A DNA stretch of 64,000 bases from Amycolatopsis sp. WAC 01376 (GTDB taxonomy: Bacteria > Actinomycetota > Actinomycetes > Mycobacteriales > Pseudonocardiaceae). This document shows positions 24,903 to 33,206 of this stretch, piece by piece (position 1 is the first letter of the stretch; every line of letters starts with the position of its first letter). The notes beneath the pieces were generated by a model that did no database searches, was not told the origin of the DNA, and saw nothing but the letters and a program-made list of their open reading frames with translations. The stretch spans positions 496,001 through 560,000 of the forward strand of contig NZ_QHKL01000004.1 in assembly GCF_003947415.1 (NCBI RefSeq), read 5' to 3'. A program made the position numbers and the translations under genes.

Positions 24903-26345
24903 ATGGATCGCAGAAGGTTCCTCAGCGGCGCCACCCTCGGCGCCGCGCTGATCACCGTCCCCTGGGTCACCGCGGGCACGGCGTCGGCCAAACCGAAGAA
25001 GCTGTGCGCCCTGAACGTCAGTTCGCTGACCGAACTGCAGAACGCGATCAATCAGGCGGGCCCCGGCGCGGTCATCACCCTGAACAACGGCACGTACACC
25101 GTGCCGACGGGCAAGCCGATCAGCATCAAGGGCAGGCGCGGCACGAAGGACCAGCCGATCAGCATCGTCGCGCAGTCCCGCGGCGGGGTGACGCTCAACG
25201 GTGAACAGAGCTTCGTCTTCGACGACTCCACCGGTGTCACGATCAGCGGGTTCAAGTTCCGCCAGAGCACCACGATCGAGATCCCGCCGAACTGTTCGGT
25301 GATCCGCCTGACCCGCAACGACTTCCAGCTGGCCGACATCGAAGGCCTGCACTGGGTGATGGTCCGCGCCGACAAGAGCAAGATCGACCGCAACCACTTC
25401 CACCACAAGACGACGCTCGGCGTCATGCTCTGCATCGAAGGCGCGGACGAGGACAAGATGGCGGCGGGGGTCGAGGTCTTCCGCAACTACTTCTCCGACC
25501 ACACCTTCGCCGGCGACAACGGCGGCGAGCCGATCCGGCTCGGCGTCAGCCCGCGCGCGCTCACCACCGCCGGCGCCAAGATCGAGTTCAACCTCTTCGA
25601 ACGCGCGAACGGCGACCCGGAGGCGATCTCGGTCAAGTCGTCGGGGAACTTCATCCGCAACAACACCATCCGGAACAGCCTGGGCGGCATCGTGCTGCGC
25701 CACGGGAACAAGACCGTCGTCGAGTCCAACTTCATCCTCGGCGGCAAGGAAGGCATCCGGATCTACGGCAACGACCACAAGATCGTCAACAACTACATCG
25801 CCGGAGTGTCCAGCAACGCGCTGGTCGTCGGCAGCGGCAGCGTTCGGGACCACTTCCCTGGTGAGTCAAAGGAATCACGGCGCGGCAACGACGCGGCGGA
25901 CCGCGTGCTCATCGCGCACAACACGCTGCTGAACAACAGCGGCACGCTCTCCGGCGAGACCAAACGGACGATCGAACCGCGCGACTGCACGATTTCGGAC
26001 AACCTCTTCGTCGGCAGCAACGGCGACCTGGTCGCGATGAGCACCACGGGCAACTTCACCTGGTCCGGCAACATCCTGTGGGGTTCGGGCGGGAACGGCA
26101 ACATCCCGGCGGGCACCTTCCGCCGGATCGACCCGAAGCTCGTGCAGGGCAGCGACGGCGTCTCGCGGCTCGCCGCGGGCAGCCCCGCGATCGACGCGGC
26201 AACCCTGGGAGGCGCACCGGTCACGCTGGACATCGACGGCCAGGCTCGCGGCAGCCTGCGCGACGTCGGTGCCGACGAGTACTCGACGGCCGCCATCGCC
26301 AACCGGCCGCTCACCCCCGCGGACGTCGGCCCCGGCGCTCCGTAG
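24903..26345 (+). CDS. Secreted PL6-family polysaccharide lyase (chondroitinase B/alginate lyase-like)
   Basis: The 480-residue protein has a twin-arginine signal (MDRRRFLSGATLGAALITVP, cleavage near residue 29), implying export in a folded state. The body is a parallel beta-helix typical of PL6 (chondroitinase-B-like). The catalytic pair of the family, Lys and Arg spaced 21 residues apart, is present as Lys245 (ISVKSS) and Arg266 (VLRHGN), and the metal-binding segment around GDPEAISVK fits. PL6 enzymes cleave uronate-containing polymers such as alginate or dermatan sulfate by beta-elimination. It probably cuts the outside polymer before uptake by the adjacent ABC transporter. The exact substrate is unknown. 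Confidence 0.88.
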   Translation: MDRRRFLSGATLGAALITVPWVTAGTASAKPKKLCALNVSSLTELQNAINQAGPGAVITLNNGTYTVPTGKPISIKGRRGTKDQPISIVAQSRGGVTLNGEQSFVFDDSTGVTISGFKFRQSTTIEIPPNCSVIRLTRNDFQLADIEGLHWVMVRADKSKIDRNHFHHKTTLGVMLCIEGADEDKMAAGVEVFRNYFSDHTFAGDNGGEPIRLGVSPRALTTAGAKIEFNLFERANGDPEAISVKSSGNFIRNNTIRNSLGGIVLRHGNKTVVESNFILGGKEGIRIYGNDHKIVNNYIAGVSSNALVVGSGSVRDHFPGESKESRRGNDAADRVLIAHNTLLNNSGTLSGETKRTIEPRDCTISDNLFVGSNGDLVAMSTTGNFTWSGNILWGSGGNGNIPAGTFRRIDPKLVQGSDGVSRLAAGSPAIDAATLGGAPVTLDIDGQARGSLRDVGADEYSTAAIANRPLTPADVGPGAP

Positions 26346-26351
26346 CGAACC

Positions 26352-26389
26352 GGGCTCACGCCGGCGTCAGCCCACGCCGGCGTGAGCCC
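26352..26389 (+). terminator. Perfect 16-bp hairpin between the lyase and the LacI gene
   Basis: GGGCTCACGCCGGCGT (26352-26367) pairs exactly with ACGCCGGCGTGAGCCC (26374-26389) around a 6-nt loop, 6 bp after the lyase stop and 25 bp before the LacI ATG. It probably terminates or attenuates transcription so that the regulator and the downstream genes are made at a lower level. Confidence 0.75.
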
Positions 26390-26413
26390 ACCGCCAGACC
26401 CAGAGGAGGAACC

Positions 26414-27451
26414 ATGCCGCAGCGCGCCGCGGGTTCGGCCACCCTGGCCGACGTCGCCCGTGAGGCGGGTGTGTCGCTCGCGACGGCGTCGAGGGCGCTC
26501 AACGGCGGCACCAGACAGGTCAGCGGGACGCTGCGCGAATCTGTACTGCGGGCCGCGGAACGGTTGCAGTACACGGCGAACGTGCCCGCGCAGGCGATGG
26601 CCCGCGGCCGCGGCAACGTCGTCGGGCTGCTGGTGCACGACATCGTCGACCCGTACTTCTCCTCGATCGCGTCCGGCGTCATGCGGGTGGCGGCCCGGCA
26701 CGGGCTGACGGTCACCATCGCGAGCACGGAAAACCATCCGGAGAAGGAACTCGAGTACGTCACGACGTTGCGCGGGCAACGGGCGCGAGCGGTGATCCTC
26801 GCCGGGTCGCGTAACGAAGGCGATGCCCTGCAACGGAATCTGACCAAGGAGCTCAAGGCGTTCGAGGCCGTCGACGGTCAGGTCGTGGTGATCGGGCAGC
26901 GGAAACTGCCGTTCGACACCGTCATGCTCGAGAACCGCGCCGGAGCGGCGGATCTGGCCGAACAGCTCGTCCTGCTCGGACACCGCGACTTCCTCGTCCT
27001 CGCCGGGCCGCCGGGCCTGATGACCTCGCGGGATCGGGTCCTCGGCTTTCGTGACGGGCTCGCCCGGCAAGGCGTCTCACTGTCCGAGAACCACGTGCTG
27101 CGCGCGGAATTCACCCGCGACGGTGGCTACGCAGCGATGGTGCGGGCGATCGAAAACGGCTTCCGCGGCTGCGTTTTCGCGGTCAACGACGTGATGGCCG
27201 TCGGCGCGATGGCCGCCTGCCGCGACCACGGGCTGCTGGTCCCCGCACACATCGCGATCGCGGGGTTCGACGACATTATTACCTTGCGCGACATCAGGCC
27301 TTCGCTGTCGACTGTGCGGGTGCCGATCGAGCGGATGGGCGAACGGGCGCTCGACTTCATTCTCGACACTCGCGCTGACAACCCTCGCGTCCTGGCGATC
27401 ACCGGTGAGGTCGTGCTGCGCGAAAGTACTCGACCGTTGGAGGGAAAATGA
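26414..27451 (+). CDS. LacI-family regulator of the polysaccharide-utilisation locus
   Basis: The 345-residue LacI regulator has its HTH at residues ~7-30 (SATLADVAREAGVSLATASRAL) and the sensor domain beginning VVGLLVHDIVDPYF, ending with the usual GFDDIITLRDIRPSLSTVR segment. ATG 26414 follows AGAGGAGG; the frame extends upstream but without family sequence. Lying inside the operon with lyase, fucosidase and transporter genes, it is the likely repressor acting at the GAAAGCGCTTAC site upstream of 20412. Its stop overlaps the next start (ATGA). Confidence 0.92.
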   Translation: MPQRAAGSATLADVAREAGVSLATASRALNGGTRQVSGTLRESVLRAAERLQYTANVPAQAMARGRGNVVGLLVHDIVDPYFSSIASGVMRVAARHGLTVTIASTENHPEKELEYVTTLRGQRARAVILAGSRNEGDALQRNLTKELKAFEAVDGQVVVIGQRKLPFDTVMLENRAGAADLAEQLVLLGHRDFLVLAGPPGLMTSRDRVLGFRDGLARQGVSLSENHVLRAEFTRDGGYAAMVRAIENGFRGCVFAVNDVMAVGAMAACRDHGLLVPAHIAIAGFDDIITLRDIRPSLSTVRVPIERMGERALDFILDTRADNPRVLAITGEVVLRESTRPLEGK

Positions 27452-28209
27452 TCCGCCCGGGACTGTGTTCGGTGACGCTGCGGCGGCTGGACGCCGACGA
27501 GGTCGCGCGCCGTGCCGAGGAGGCGGGGCTGCAGGTGATCGAGTGGGGCGCCGACGTCCACGTGCGCCCCGACGACGACTGGGCGGCCGAGCGTGCGTTC
27601 GAAGCCATGGCACGGCACGGGCTGACCTGCGACTCCTACGGCTCCTACTTCCGCGCCACCCCGATGGAGGCCGGGAAGTTCGGCGACATCGCCGCCACCG
27701 CGGTCCGGCTCGGCGCCTCGCGGATCCGCGTGTGGGCGGGCAAGGCGGGCTCCGAGGACGTCGACCCCGACGAACGCGCGCAGGTCGTCACCGGTCTCCG
27801 CGAGGCCGCCGACGTCGCGAACGACCACGGTCTGGAGGTCGCGCTGGAATTCCACGGCGGGACACTGACCGACACCGCCGAATCGACCGTCCGGCTGCTC
27901 GACGAGGTCGGCCGCGACAATCTCGGCACCTACTGGCAACCGCCCCAGGACCTGCCGGACGACCAGGCGCTGGCGGGACTGGAACTGGTGCTCGACCACG
28001 TGCGCGCGGTGCACGTCTTCTCGTGGTGGCCCAGCAACGAGCGGCATCCGCTGACCTTCCGGGCGGACCTGTGGACGCGGGCGTTCGGCCTGCTCGCCAA
28101 GACCGGTCGGCCGCTCGACGCGCTGCTGGAGTTCGTCCCGGACAACGATCCGGACCTGGTCCCCGGCGAGGCCGACTCCCTGCGGAAACTGATCGAGGTG
28201 GGCGCGTGA
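27448..28209 (+). CDS. Sugar phosphate isomerase/epimerase-like TIM-barrel protein
   Basis: The 253-residue protein belongs to the AP-endonuclease-2/xylose-isomerase-like TIM barrel family. Visible features are GLQVIEWGADVHV (beta 2, Glu ligand), RIRVWAGKAG, the metal-ligand Glu in VALEFHGG, and HVFSWW. Such enzymes isomerise or epimerise sugars or convert sugar acids. It is coupled to the LacI gene by an ATGA overlap and to the SGNH hydrolase by GTGA, so it most likely processes a monosaccharide released by the fucosidase and lyase. It may correspond to hydroxypyruvate-isomerase or inosose-dehydratase relatives; the reaction is not defined. Confidence 0.85.
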   Translation: MIRPGLCSVTLRRLDADEVARRAEEAGLQVIEWGADVHVRPDDDWAAERAFEAMARHGLTCDSYGSYFRATPMEAGKFGDIAATAVRLGASRIRVWAGKAGSEDVDPDERAQVVTGLREAADVANDHGLEVALEFHGGTLTDTAESTVRLLDEVGRDNLGTYWQPPQDLPDDQALAGLELVLDHVRAVHVFSWWPSNERHPLTFRADLWTRAFGLLAKTGRPLDALLEFVPDNDPDLVPGEADSLRKLIEVGA

Positions 28210-28838
28210 GGTTCACCGAAGCCGACAGGCTGCTCTTCGCTGGCGACTCCATCACCGACTCCAGCCGCGATCGCACCGATCCCGCGTCGCTGGGCAAGGG
28301 TTACGTCCGGCAGATCGCGGACCTCCTCGGCGACGGGCCGGAGGTGATCAACCGGGGCATCAACGGCAACCGGATCTACGACCTCGAAGCCCGATGGACC
28401 ACCGACGTCCTCGCGGCGCGCCCCACCGTGCTGACGGTGAAGATCGGCATCAACGACACCTGGCGGACCTTCGACCGCGGTCTGCCGAGCCCGATCGACA
28501 AGTTCCGCGCCGCCTACACCCGGCTGCTGGCCGACGCGCGGCAGCACCTGCCTGCCGAGTTGTACGTGATCACGCCGTTCCTGCTGCCGGTCGAACCGGA
28601 GCAACAGGACTGGGTGGCCGATCTGGCACCTCGGATCGAAGTCGCGCTGGAAGTGGCCACCGAATTCGGCGCGCGGCTGATCCGCGCGGATCTGTTCATG
28701 CCGCGCGCCGCGGAGGAGCACGGCGCCGCGACGCTGGCCCCGGACGGCGTCCACCCCAGCCCGCTCGGCCACCGCCTGCTCGCCGAGGCCTGGCTCGCGA
28801 CGGCCGGTTCGCCGGTCGAGGAGGCCACGCTCCCCTAG
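28206..28838 (+). CDS. SGNH/GDSL-family hydrolase (esterase)
   Basis: The 210-residue protein has all four SGNH blocks: FAGDSITD with nucleophile Ser15 (block I), NRGINGN (block II, Gly), GIND (block III, Asn) and DGVHPSPLGH with Asp180 and His183 (block V). It begins at a GTGA overlap with the isomerase gene. No signal peptide is seen, so it acts in the cytoplasm. In this operon it is a good candidate to remove acetyl or other ester groups from imported oligosaccharides; this role comes from context only. It is the last gene of the coupled set. Confidence 0.9.
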   Translation: MRFTEADRLLFAGDSITDSSRDRTDPASLGKGYVRQIADLLGDGPEVINRGINGNRIYDLEARWTTDVLAARPTVLTVKIGINDTWRTFDRGLPSPIDKFRAAYTRLLADARQHLPAELYVITPFLLPVEPEQQDWVADLAPRIEVALEVATEFGARLIRADLFMPRAAEEHGAATLAPDGVHPSPLGHRLLAEAWLATAGSPVEEATLP

Positions 28839-28854
28839 CGGATACAGTTGCCTG

Positions 28855-30156
28855 GTGAACCGGAACGCCATCATCGCCGGTCGTTACCGGCTGGAGCACA
28901 AGGTCGGCCGGGGCGCGATGGGCGTGGTGTGGCAGGCGCGGGACGAGCGGCTCGACCGCACGGTCGCGGTCAAACAGCTGCTGCCGGACAACTCGCCGGG
29001 TGACGCGCCGTTCCGGTCGATCGTGCGCGCGATGCGGGAGGCCCGGGTCGCCGCGCGGCTCAAGCATCCGCACGCCGTCACCGTCTACGACGTCGTCGAA
29101 CAGGACGGAACCCCTTATCTGATCATGGAGTTCCTGTCGTCGCGGCCGCTGACGGAACTCCTCGCGGACGACGGCCCGCTTCCCGCGGGCCGGGTGGCGG
29201 AACTCGGCGCGCAGATCGCCTCGGCGCTGGCCGCCGCGCACGAGGACGGCATCCTGCACCGGGACGTCACACCCAACAACATCCTGATCACCGAGGACGG
29301 GCAAGCGAAGATCGCCGACTTCGGCCTGTCCCACGCCACGGGCGAAGGGACGATGACCGGCGACGGTCTCGTCGTCGGCACACCCGCGTTCCTCTCCCCC
29401 GAGGTCGCGGACGGCGAGGAGCCCGGCTTTCCGTCGGACGTGTTCTCCCTCGGCTCCACGCTGTACACCGCGCTGGAAGGCGCGCCGCCGTTCGGCACCG
29501 ACGGTAACCAGATCGCCCTCCTCAAACGGGTCGCCCGCGGCGAGATCACCGCGCCGCGGTCCACCGGCCCGCTCACGGACGTCCTGCTGCGGATGCTCCG
29601 GCGCGATCCACTGGAACGGCCGGACATGGCCGAGGCCGAACGGATGCTCGCCGCCGTCGCCGACGGCCGCCCGGCGATCCTGTCCGGCACCAAACGGCTT
29701 CCCGCGCCCACTCGTCGTTCACGCCTGCCGTTCGCCATCGCGGGCGGTGTGGTCGTGGCGGGCGGTGTGCTGGCGGGCGTCCTCCTGTTCGACGGCGATG
29801 CGCCCGAGGCTCCGCTGGCGGCACCGATCGCGACCACACCCGCCGCGAAACCGGTATGCGAAGCGCGTTACGAGGTGGCCAATCGCTGGCCCGGTGGCTC
29901 GGAGATCCGCGTATCCGTGCGGAACTCCCAGGACACCCGGCTCACCGGCTGGGAGGTCAGCTGGACCCTCCCGCCCGGCACCCGCATCGCCAATCTGTGG
30001 AACGGTTCCCTGGCACAGGACGGCGATCGCGTACGGGTGTCCGAAGCCGATTGGAACGCGGTCCTGCCGGTCGGCGGGACGACCACCTTCGGCTTCATCG
30101 CGACCACCGGCGAAGACGGCGGGGACACGCCGGTCGCGGAGTGCCGGAGTTCCTGA
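28855..30156 (+). CDS. Membrane Ser/Thr protein kinase with predicted extracellular CBM2 domain
   Basis: The 433-residue protein has an N-terminal Hanks-type kinase domain (residues 10-270): glycine loop VGRGAMGVV (17-25), Lys40 in AVKQ, catalytic loop HRDVTPNN (Asp137; position 139 is Thr where HRDxKPxN kinases carry Lys), and DFG at 155-157. One helix (about residues 285-306, FAIAGGVVVAGGVLAGVLLF) would place the C-terminus outside. That part (about 335-430) reads as a CBM2 cellulose/chitin-binding module (YEVANRWPGGSEIRVSVRN, LTGWEVSWTLPPGT, ANLWNGSL, with Cys at both ends). The design suggests direct sensing of a polysaccharide or wall polymer. GTG start; 16 bp after the esterase stop. 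Confidence 0.9.
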   Translation: MNRNAIIAGRYRLEHKVGRGAMGVVWQARDERLDRTVAVKQLLPDNSPGDAPFRSIVRAMREARVAARLKHPHAVTVYDVVEQDGTPYLIMEFLSSRPLTELLADDGPLPAGRVAELGAQIASALAAAHEDGILHRDVTPNNILITEDGQAKIADFGLSHATGEGTMTGDGLVVGTPAFLSPEVADGEEPGFPSDVFSLGSTLYTALEGAPPFGTDGNQIALLKRVARGEITAPRSTGPLTDVLLRMLRRDPLERPDMAEAERMLAAVADGRPAILSGTKRLPAPTRRSRLPFAIAGGVVVAGGVLAGVLLFDGDAPEAPLAAPIATTPAAKPVCEARYEVANRWPGGSEIRVSVRNSQDTRLTGWEVSWTLPPGTRIANLWNGSLAQDGDRVRVSEADWNAVLPVGGTTTFGFIATTGEDGGDTPVAECRSS

Positions 30157-30257
30157 CCGAGGAATGTGACACAACTCACGTCTGATTTGTCCGATTACCG
30201 GGGGTCCCCGCACCGGCATGCTGCGAGCGCGAAGCACTCGACAGCAAGGAGAAACGC

Positions 30258-31457
30258 GTGGACGACCAAGCGAGCACGCCACGATTCCCGATGGCGCGCG
30301 CGGCAGGCTGCCCCTTCGACCCGCCACCGGAACTGTCGCGGCTGGCCGAAAAGGACCCGGTCTCCCGGGTGAGGCTCTGGGACGGCGGCACGCCGTGGCT
30401 GATCACCCGGTACGAGGACGTGCGCACGGTGCTGGCCGATCCGCGGATCGGCGTCGATGCCACGCAGCCGGGCTTCCCGCACACCAACGCGGTGAGCAAG
30501 GCACGCGACACGACGATGAAAACGTTGATGCAGATGGACGCGCCCGAACACACCGGCCAACGACGGCTGCTGACCCCGGAATTCACGATCGAGAAAATGG
30601 AGGCCCTGCGACCCCGGGTCCAGCGGATCGTCGACGATCTCCTCGACGCGATGCTCGACGGACCCAAACCGGTGGATCTGGTGACGGCGTTCGCGTTGCC
30701 GGTCCCTTCGCTGGTGATCTGCGAACTGCTCGGCGTGCCCTACGCCGACCGCGGCTTCTTCCAAGGGGTGGCGCGCACCCTCGTCATGGACGAGCCCGAT
30801 CCCGAACGGGCCATGGCCGCCAGTGAGGAGCTGAACGCCTATCTGGAAGAGCTGGTGATCGCGAAGAACGCCGAGCCCGGCGAGGATCTGCTCAGCACCC
30901 TGGCCGTCGGGCAGCTCCGGACCGGCGCGATGACCCCGCGCGAGATCGCCACGATGGGCCAGCTTCTTCTGGTGGCCGGGCACGACACCACCGCGGGCAT
31001 GATCGCGTTGGGCACGGCCGCGCTCCTGGCGAACCCCGATCAGCTCGACCAGGTCCGTGCCGACACCCCTGGCGCGGTGGAGGAACTCCTGCGCTATTTG
31101 TCCATCACCCACACCGAAGCGCGCCGCGTCGCGCGGGAGGATCTGGAGATCGGCGGCAGGCTCATCCGCGCCGGCGACGGCATCATCGCGGTGAAGAGCA
31201 CGGCCAACCGCGACCCGGCCGCCTTTCCGGATCCGGACGCCGTCGATATCCGGCGCAAGGCGCGCCACCATGTCGCCTTCGGCCACGGCAGGCACCTGTG
31301 TGTCGGTGCTCCGCTGGCCAGGATGGAACTCCAGGTCGTCTACGGCACGCTGTTCCGGCGCATACCGGCCCTGAAACCGGCCACCCCACTGGAAGAACTG
31401 CCGTTCGACGAGAACGCCGTCTTCTACACGGTGCGGGAACTGCCCGTCACCTGGTGA
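30258..31457 (+). CDS. Cytochrome P450 monooxygenase (bacterial class I)
   Basis: The 399-residue P450 has the I-helix motif AGHDTTAG near residue 242, the K-helix ExxR in EELLRY, and the heme loop FGHGRHLCVGAPLAR with ligand Cys348. The N-terminus (AGCPFDPPPEL) and overall form resemble the CYP105/CYP107 type of soluble actinomycete P450s, which hydroxylate small molecules using electrons from ferredoxin. No ferredoxin or reductase gene is adjacent, so redox partners come from elsewhere. The GTG start is preceded by AAGGAG. Its 3' end overlaps the convergent LacI gene by 11 bp. The substrate is unknown. Confidence 0.93.
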   Translation: MDDQASTPRFPMARAAGCPFDPPPELSRLAEKDPVSRVRLWDGGTPWLITRYEDVRTVLADPRIGVDATQPGFPHTNAVSKARDTTMKTLMQMDAPEHTGQRRLLTPEFTIEKMEALRPRVQRIVDDLLDAMLDGPKPVDLVTAFALPVPSLVICELLGVPYADRGFFQGVARTLVMDEPDPERAMAASEELNAYLEELVIAKNAEPGEDLLSTLAVGQLRTGAMTPREIATMGQLLLVAGHDTTAGMIALGTAALLANPDQLDQVRADTPGAVEELLRYLSITHTEARRVAREDLEIGGRLIRAGDGIIAVKSTANRDPAAFPDPDAVDIRRKARHHVAFGHGRHLCVGAPLARMELQVVYGTLFRRIPALKPATPLEELPFDENAVFYTVRELPVTW

Positions 31458-32484
31458 ACCGGTGAGCCGCGCCGGTGGATTCCCGCGCGTTCAAGCGCAC
31501 GGGGACCTCGATCCGGCGCGGCTCGCCGTCGGACGCCTTCCCCTCGATGAGGTCCATCAACGCCGTGGCCGCGCGGCCGCCCACCTCACGGGGATGCACG
31601 AACATGCCGGTCACCTGCGGTGAGGTGAGCCGGAGTGATCCGCTGTCGACCGCACTGCAGATCCCGAGCGCGCCGGGCACCGCGAGCCTGCGGCGACGGG
31701 CCTCGTGAAGGACGCCGAGGGCGAGGTTCTCCGACGTCGTGAACACGGCGTCGGGGCACACGCGCCGGTCGAGCAGCCTGCCCAGCGCCTCCGCAGTGCC
31801 TTCGGTGGTCGGCGGTTCGTCGATCTCGGCCATCACCGGCTCCAGGCCCCGTGCCTCCATCCAGCCCTGGTATCCCGCGACCAGGTCCGCCGCGTAGGAG
31901 CGGCGGGTGTCGGTGGTGATCATCGCCGGACGCTCGTAACCGTTGTCCGCCAAGTGATCCAGCATCAACCGCGCGGCCGCGACCAGGTCGTTGTCGACGA
32001 CGACCGGCACCGGGCACGGCGCCGCCATCGGACGTCCGACGGTCACCAGCGGCCGGTCACGGCACCAGCCGGTCGCGAAGAACGGCTCGTCCCCACGGGG
32101 ATCCACCAGGATCGCGCCGTCGACGGCGAAGGCGTTCAGCCGGTCGAGGTCGGCTTCCCTCGGCGTCAGAAGCAAGGCGTACGACCGTTTCGACGCCACT
32201 TCGGCCGCCCCGTTGAGGACTTCGAGGAAGTAGTCCGAGTTGGGCACGAGCGCGCACGCGCTGCCGGCGTCGACCGAGTTCGCGAGCTGGATCGCCAAGG
32301 TGCGGCTGCGCCGGGTGACCAGCTGCTGTGCGTGCACGCTGGCCTGGTAGCCGAGATCGGCCGCCGCCCGCGCGACGCGCTGCCGGGTCTCTTCGGAGAT
32401 CCGGCCCTGCCCGCTCAGCACATGCGAGACGGTGGTGATCGAGACCCCCGCGGCCGCGGCGACGTCACGGATGGTCGGCGACAC
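31447..32484 (-). CDS. LacI-family transcriptional regulator
   Basis: The 345-residue regulator has a standard HTH at residues 4-27 (TIRDVAAAAGVSITTVSHVLSG) and a sensor domain. The segment ICSAVDSGSLRLTSPQVTGM replaces the usual GFDD block, so its ligand pocket may be atypical. The GTG start directly abuts the stop of the upstream flavoprotein gene with no gap, making a two-gene operon. A TGCAAAAACGCTTTTGCA site lies upstream of that operon and is its probable autoregulatory operator. The 3' end overlaps the P450 gene by 11 bp. Confidence 0.9.
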   Translation of the reverse strand: MSPTIRDVAAAAGVSITTVSHVLSGQGRISEETRQRVARAAADLGYQASVHAQQLVTRRSRTLAIQLANSVDAGSACALVPNSDYFLEVLNGAAEVASKRSYALLLTPREADLDRLNAFAVDGAILVDPRGDEPFFATGWCRDRPLVTVGRPMAAPCPVPVVVDNDLVAAARLMLDHLADNGYERPAMITTDTRRSYAADLVAGYQGWMEARGLEPVMAEIDEPPTTEGTAEALGRLLDRRVCPDAVFTTSENLALGVLHEARRRRLAVPGALGICSAVDSGSLRLTSPQVTGMFVHPREVGGRAATALMDLIEGKASDGEPRRIEVPVRLNARESTGAAHRFTR

Positions 32485-33129
32485 TCAGGCCTCCACTGGC
32501 GGTCCCCAAACGCGGTTCGGCCGGTCGGTGTCCAGCCGATAGTCGGTGACGTGGGCGTCGCCCAGCCTACGTCCGAGGTCCGCCGCGGCCTCCAGCGGCC
32601 GGGCGGGATCGCGCTCCACCTCGCCCCGGCTGTTGCCGACGCCGACCACGATCCCGGCGAGGTCCTGACGCAGGTACCGGGTGAGTTCCTGGAACTGGGC
32701 CTCGAGCCCGAGTGTCGCGCCGCGGTAGCTCTCCTCGCAGGAGATCAGCACGGCGGCGCGTTTGTCCATCAGCCCGGGCACGACTTCGGCGGTGTGCGGC
32801 GAACTGCCGGAGGTGTAGCAGAAAAGCCGGTCGAAGAAGGACTTCAGCCGACCGGTCATGCCGTACCAGTGCAGTGGTGTCGCGTAGACGATCGCGTCCG
32901 CCGGGAGCACGTGGTCGAACAGCAGTCGCTCGTAACCGTCCCCGATACCGCAGGACCGGTCGCTCAGCCGGCAGTCGCGGCAGTCCCCCAGCGGCGACTC
33001 GACGAAATCGGAAAGGCGGACGAAGCCGACCGTGTGTCCCGCTTCCTCCGCCCCTTTGGCCAAAGCCTGGGCGAGAGCCCAGGAATTGCCCTCACGACGC
33101 GGACTCGAATCGAGCACCAAGACCTTCAC
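32485..33129 (-). CDS. Flavodoxin-fold NAD(P)H-dependent FMN reductase/oxidoreductase
   Basis: The 214-residue protein has the flavodoxin-like fold of the NADPH-dependent FMN reductase family: an FMN phosphate loop (LDSSPRREGNSWALAQAL, residues 6-23), ATPLHWYGMTGRLKSFFDRL near residue 84 and a cysteine cluster (CRDCRLSDRSCG, residues ~50-61) common in the iron-sulfur-flavoprotein-like branch. It probably transfers electrons from NAD(P)H to flavin or a small acceptor in the cytoplasm. It forms an operon with the LacI gene, with a LacI-type palindrome 20 bp upstream of its ATG. Confidence 0.88.
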   Translation of the reverse strand: MKVLVLDSSPRREGNSWALAQALAKGAEEAGHTVGFVRLSDFVESPLGDCRDCRLSDRSCGIGDGYERLLFDHVLPADAIVYATPLHWYGMTGRLKSFFDRLFCYTSGSSPHTAEVVPGLMDKRAAVLISCEESYRGATLGLEAQFQELTRYLRQDLAGIVVGVGNSRGEVERDPARPLEAAADLGRRLGDAHVTDYRLDTDRPNRVWGPPVEA

Positions 33130-33139
33130 GTGGTTCTCC

Positions 33140-33177
33140 CCGGAGAGACTGCAAAAACGCTTTTGCAGTCTCTCCGG
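33140..33177 (-). promoter_or_regulatory. 17-bp perfect inverted repeat containing a LacI operator
   Basis: CCGGAGAGACTGCAAAA (33140-33156) and TTTTGCAGTCTCTCCGG (33161-33177) are exact reverse complements around ACGC. The core TGCAAAAACGCTTTTGCA (33150-33166 and flanks) matches the LacI-family operator style. The site lies 10 bp upstream of the flavoprotein ATG. In RNA it would also form a strong hairpin that could end the upstream hydrolase transcript. Confidence 0.7.
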
Positions 33178-33206
33178 GCGAGGTTTCCGCTGTCAAGCGA
33201 CCGAGG

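Noticed and set aside
20412..30156. Biosynthetic gene cluster including the P450 and kinase
   Set aside because: No PKS, NRPS or other scaffold enzyme is present; the genes form a catabolic operon followed by unrelated single genes.
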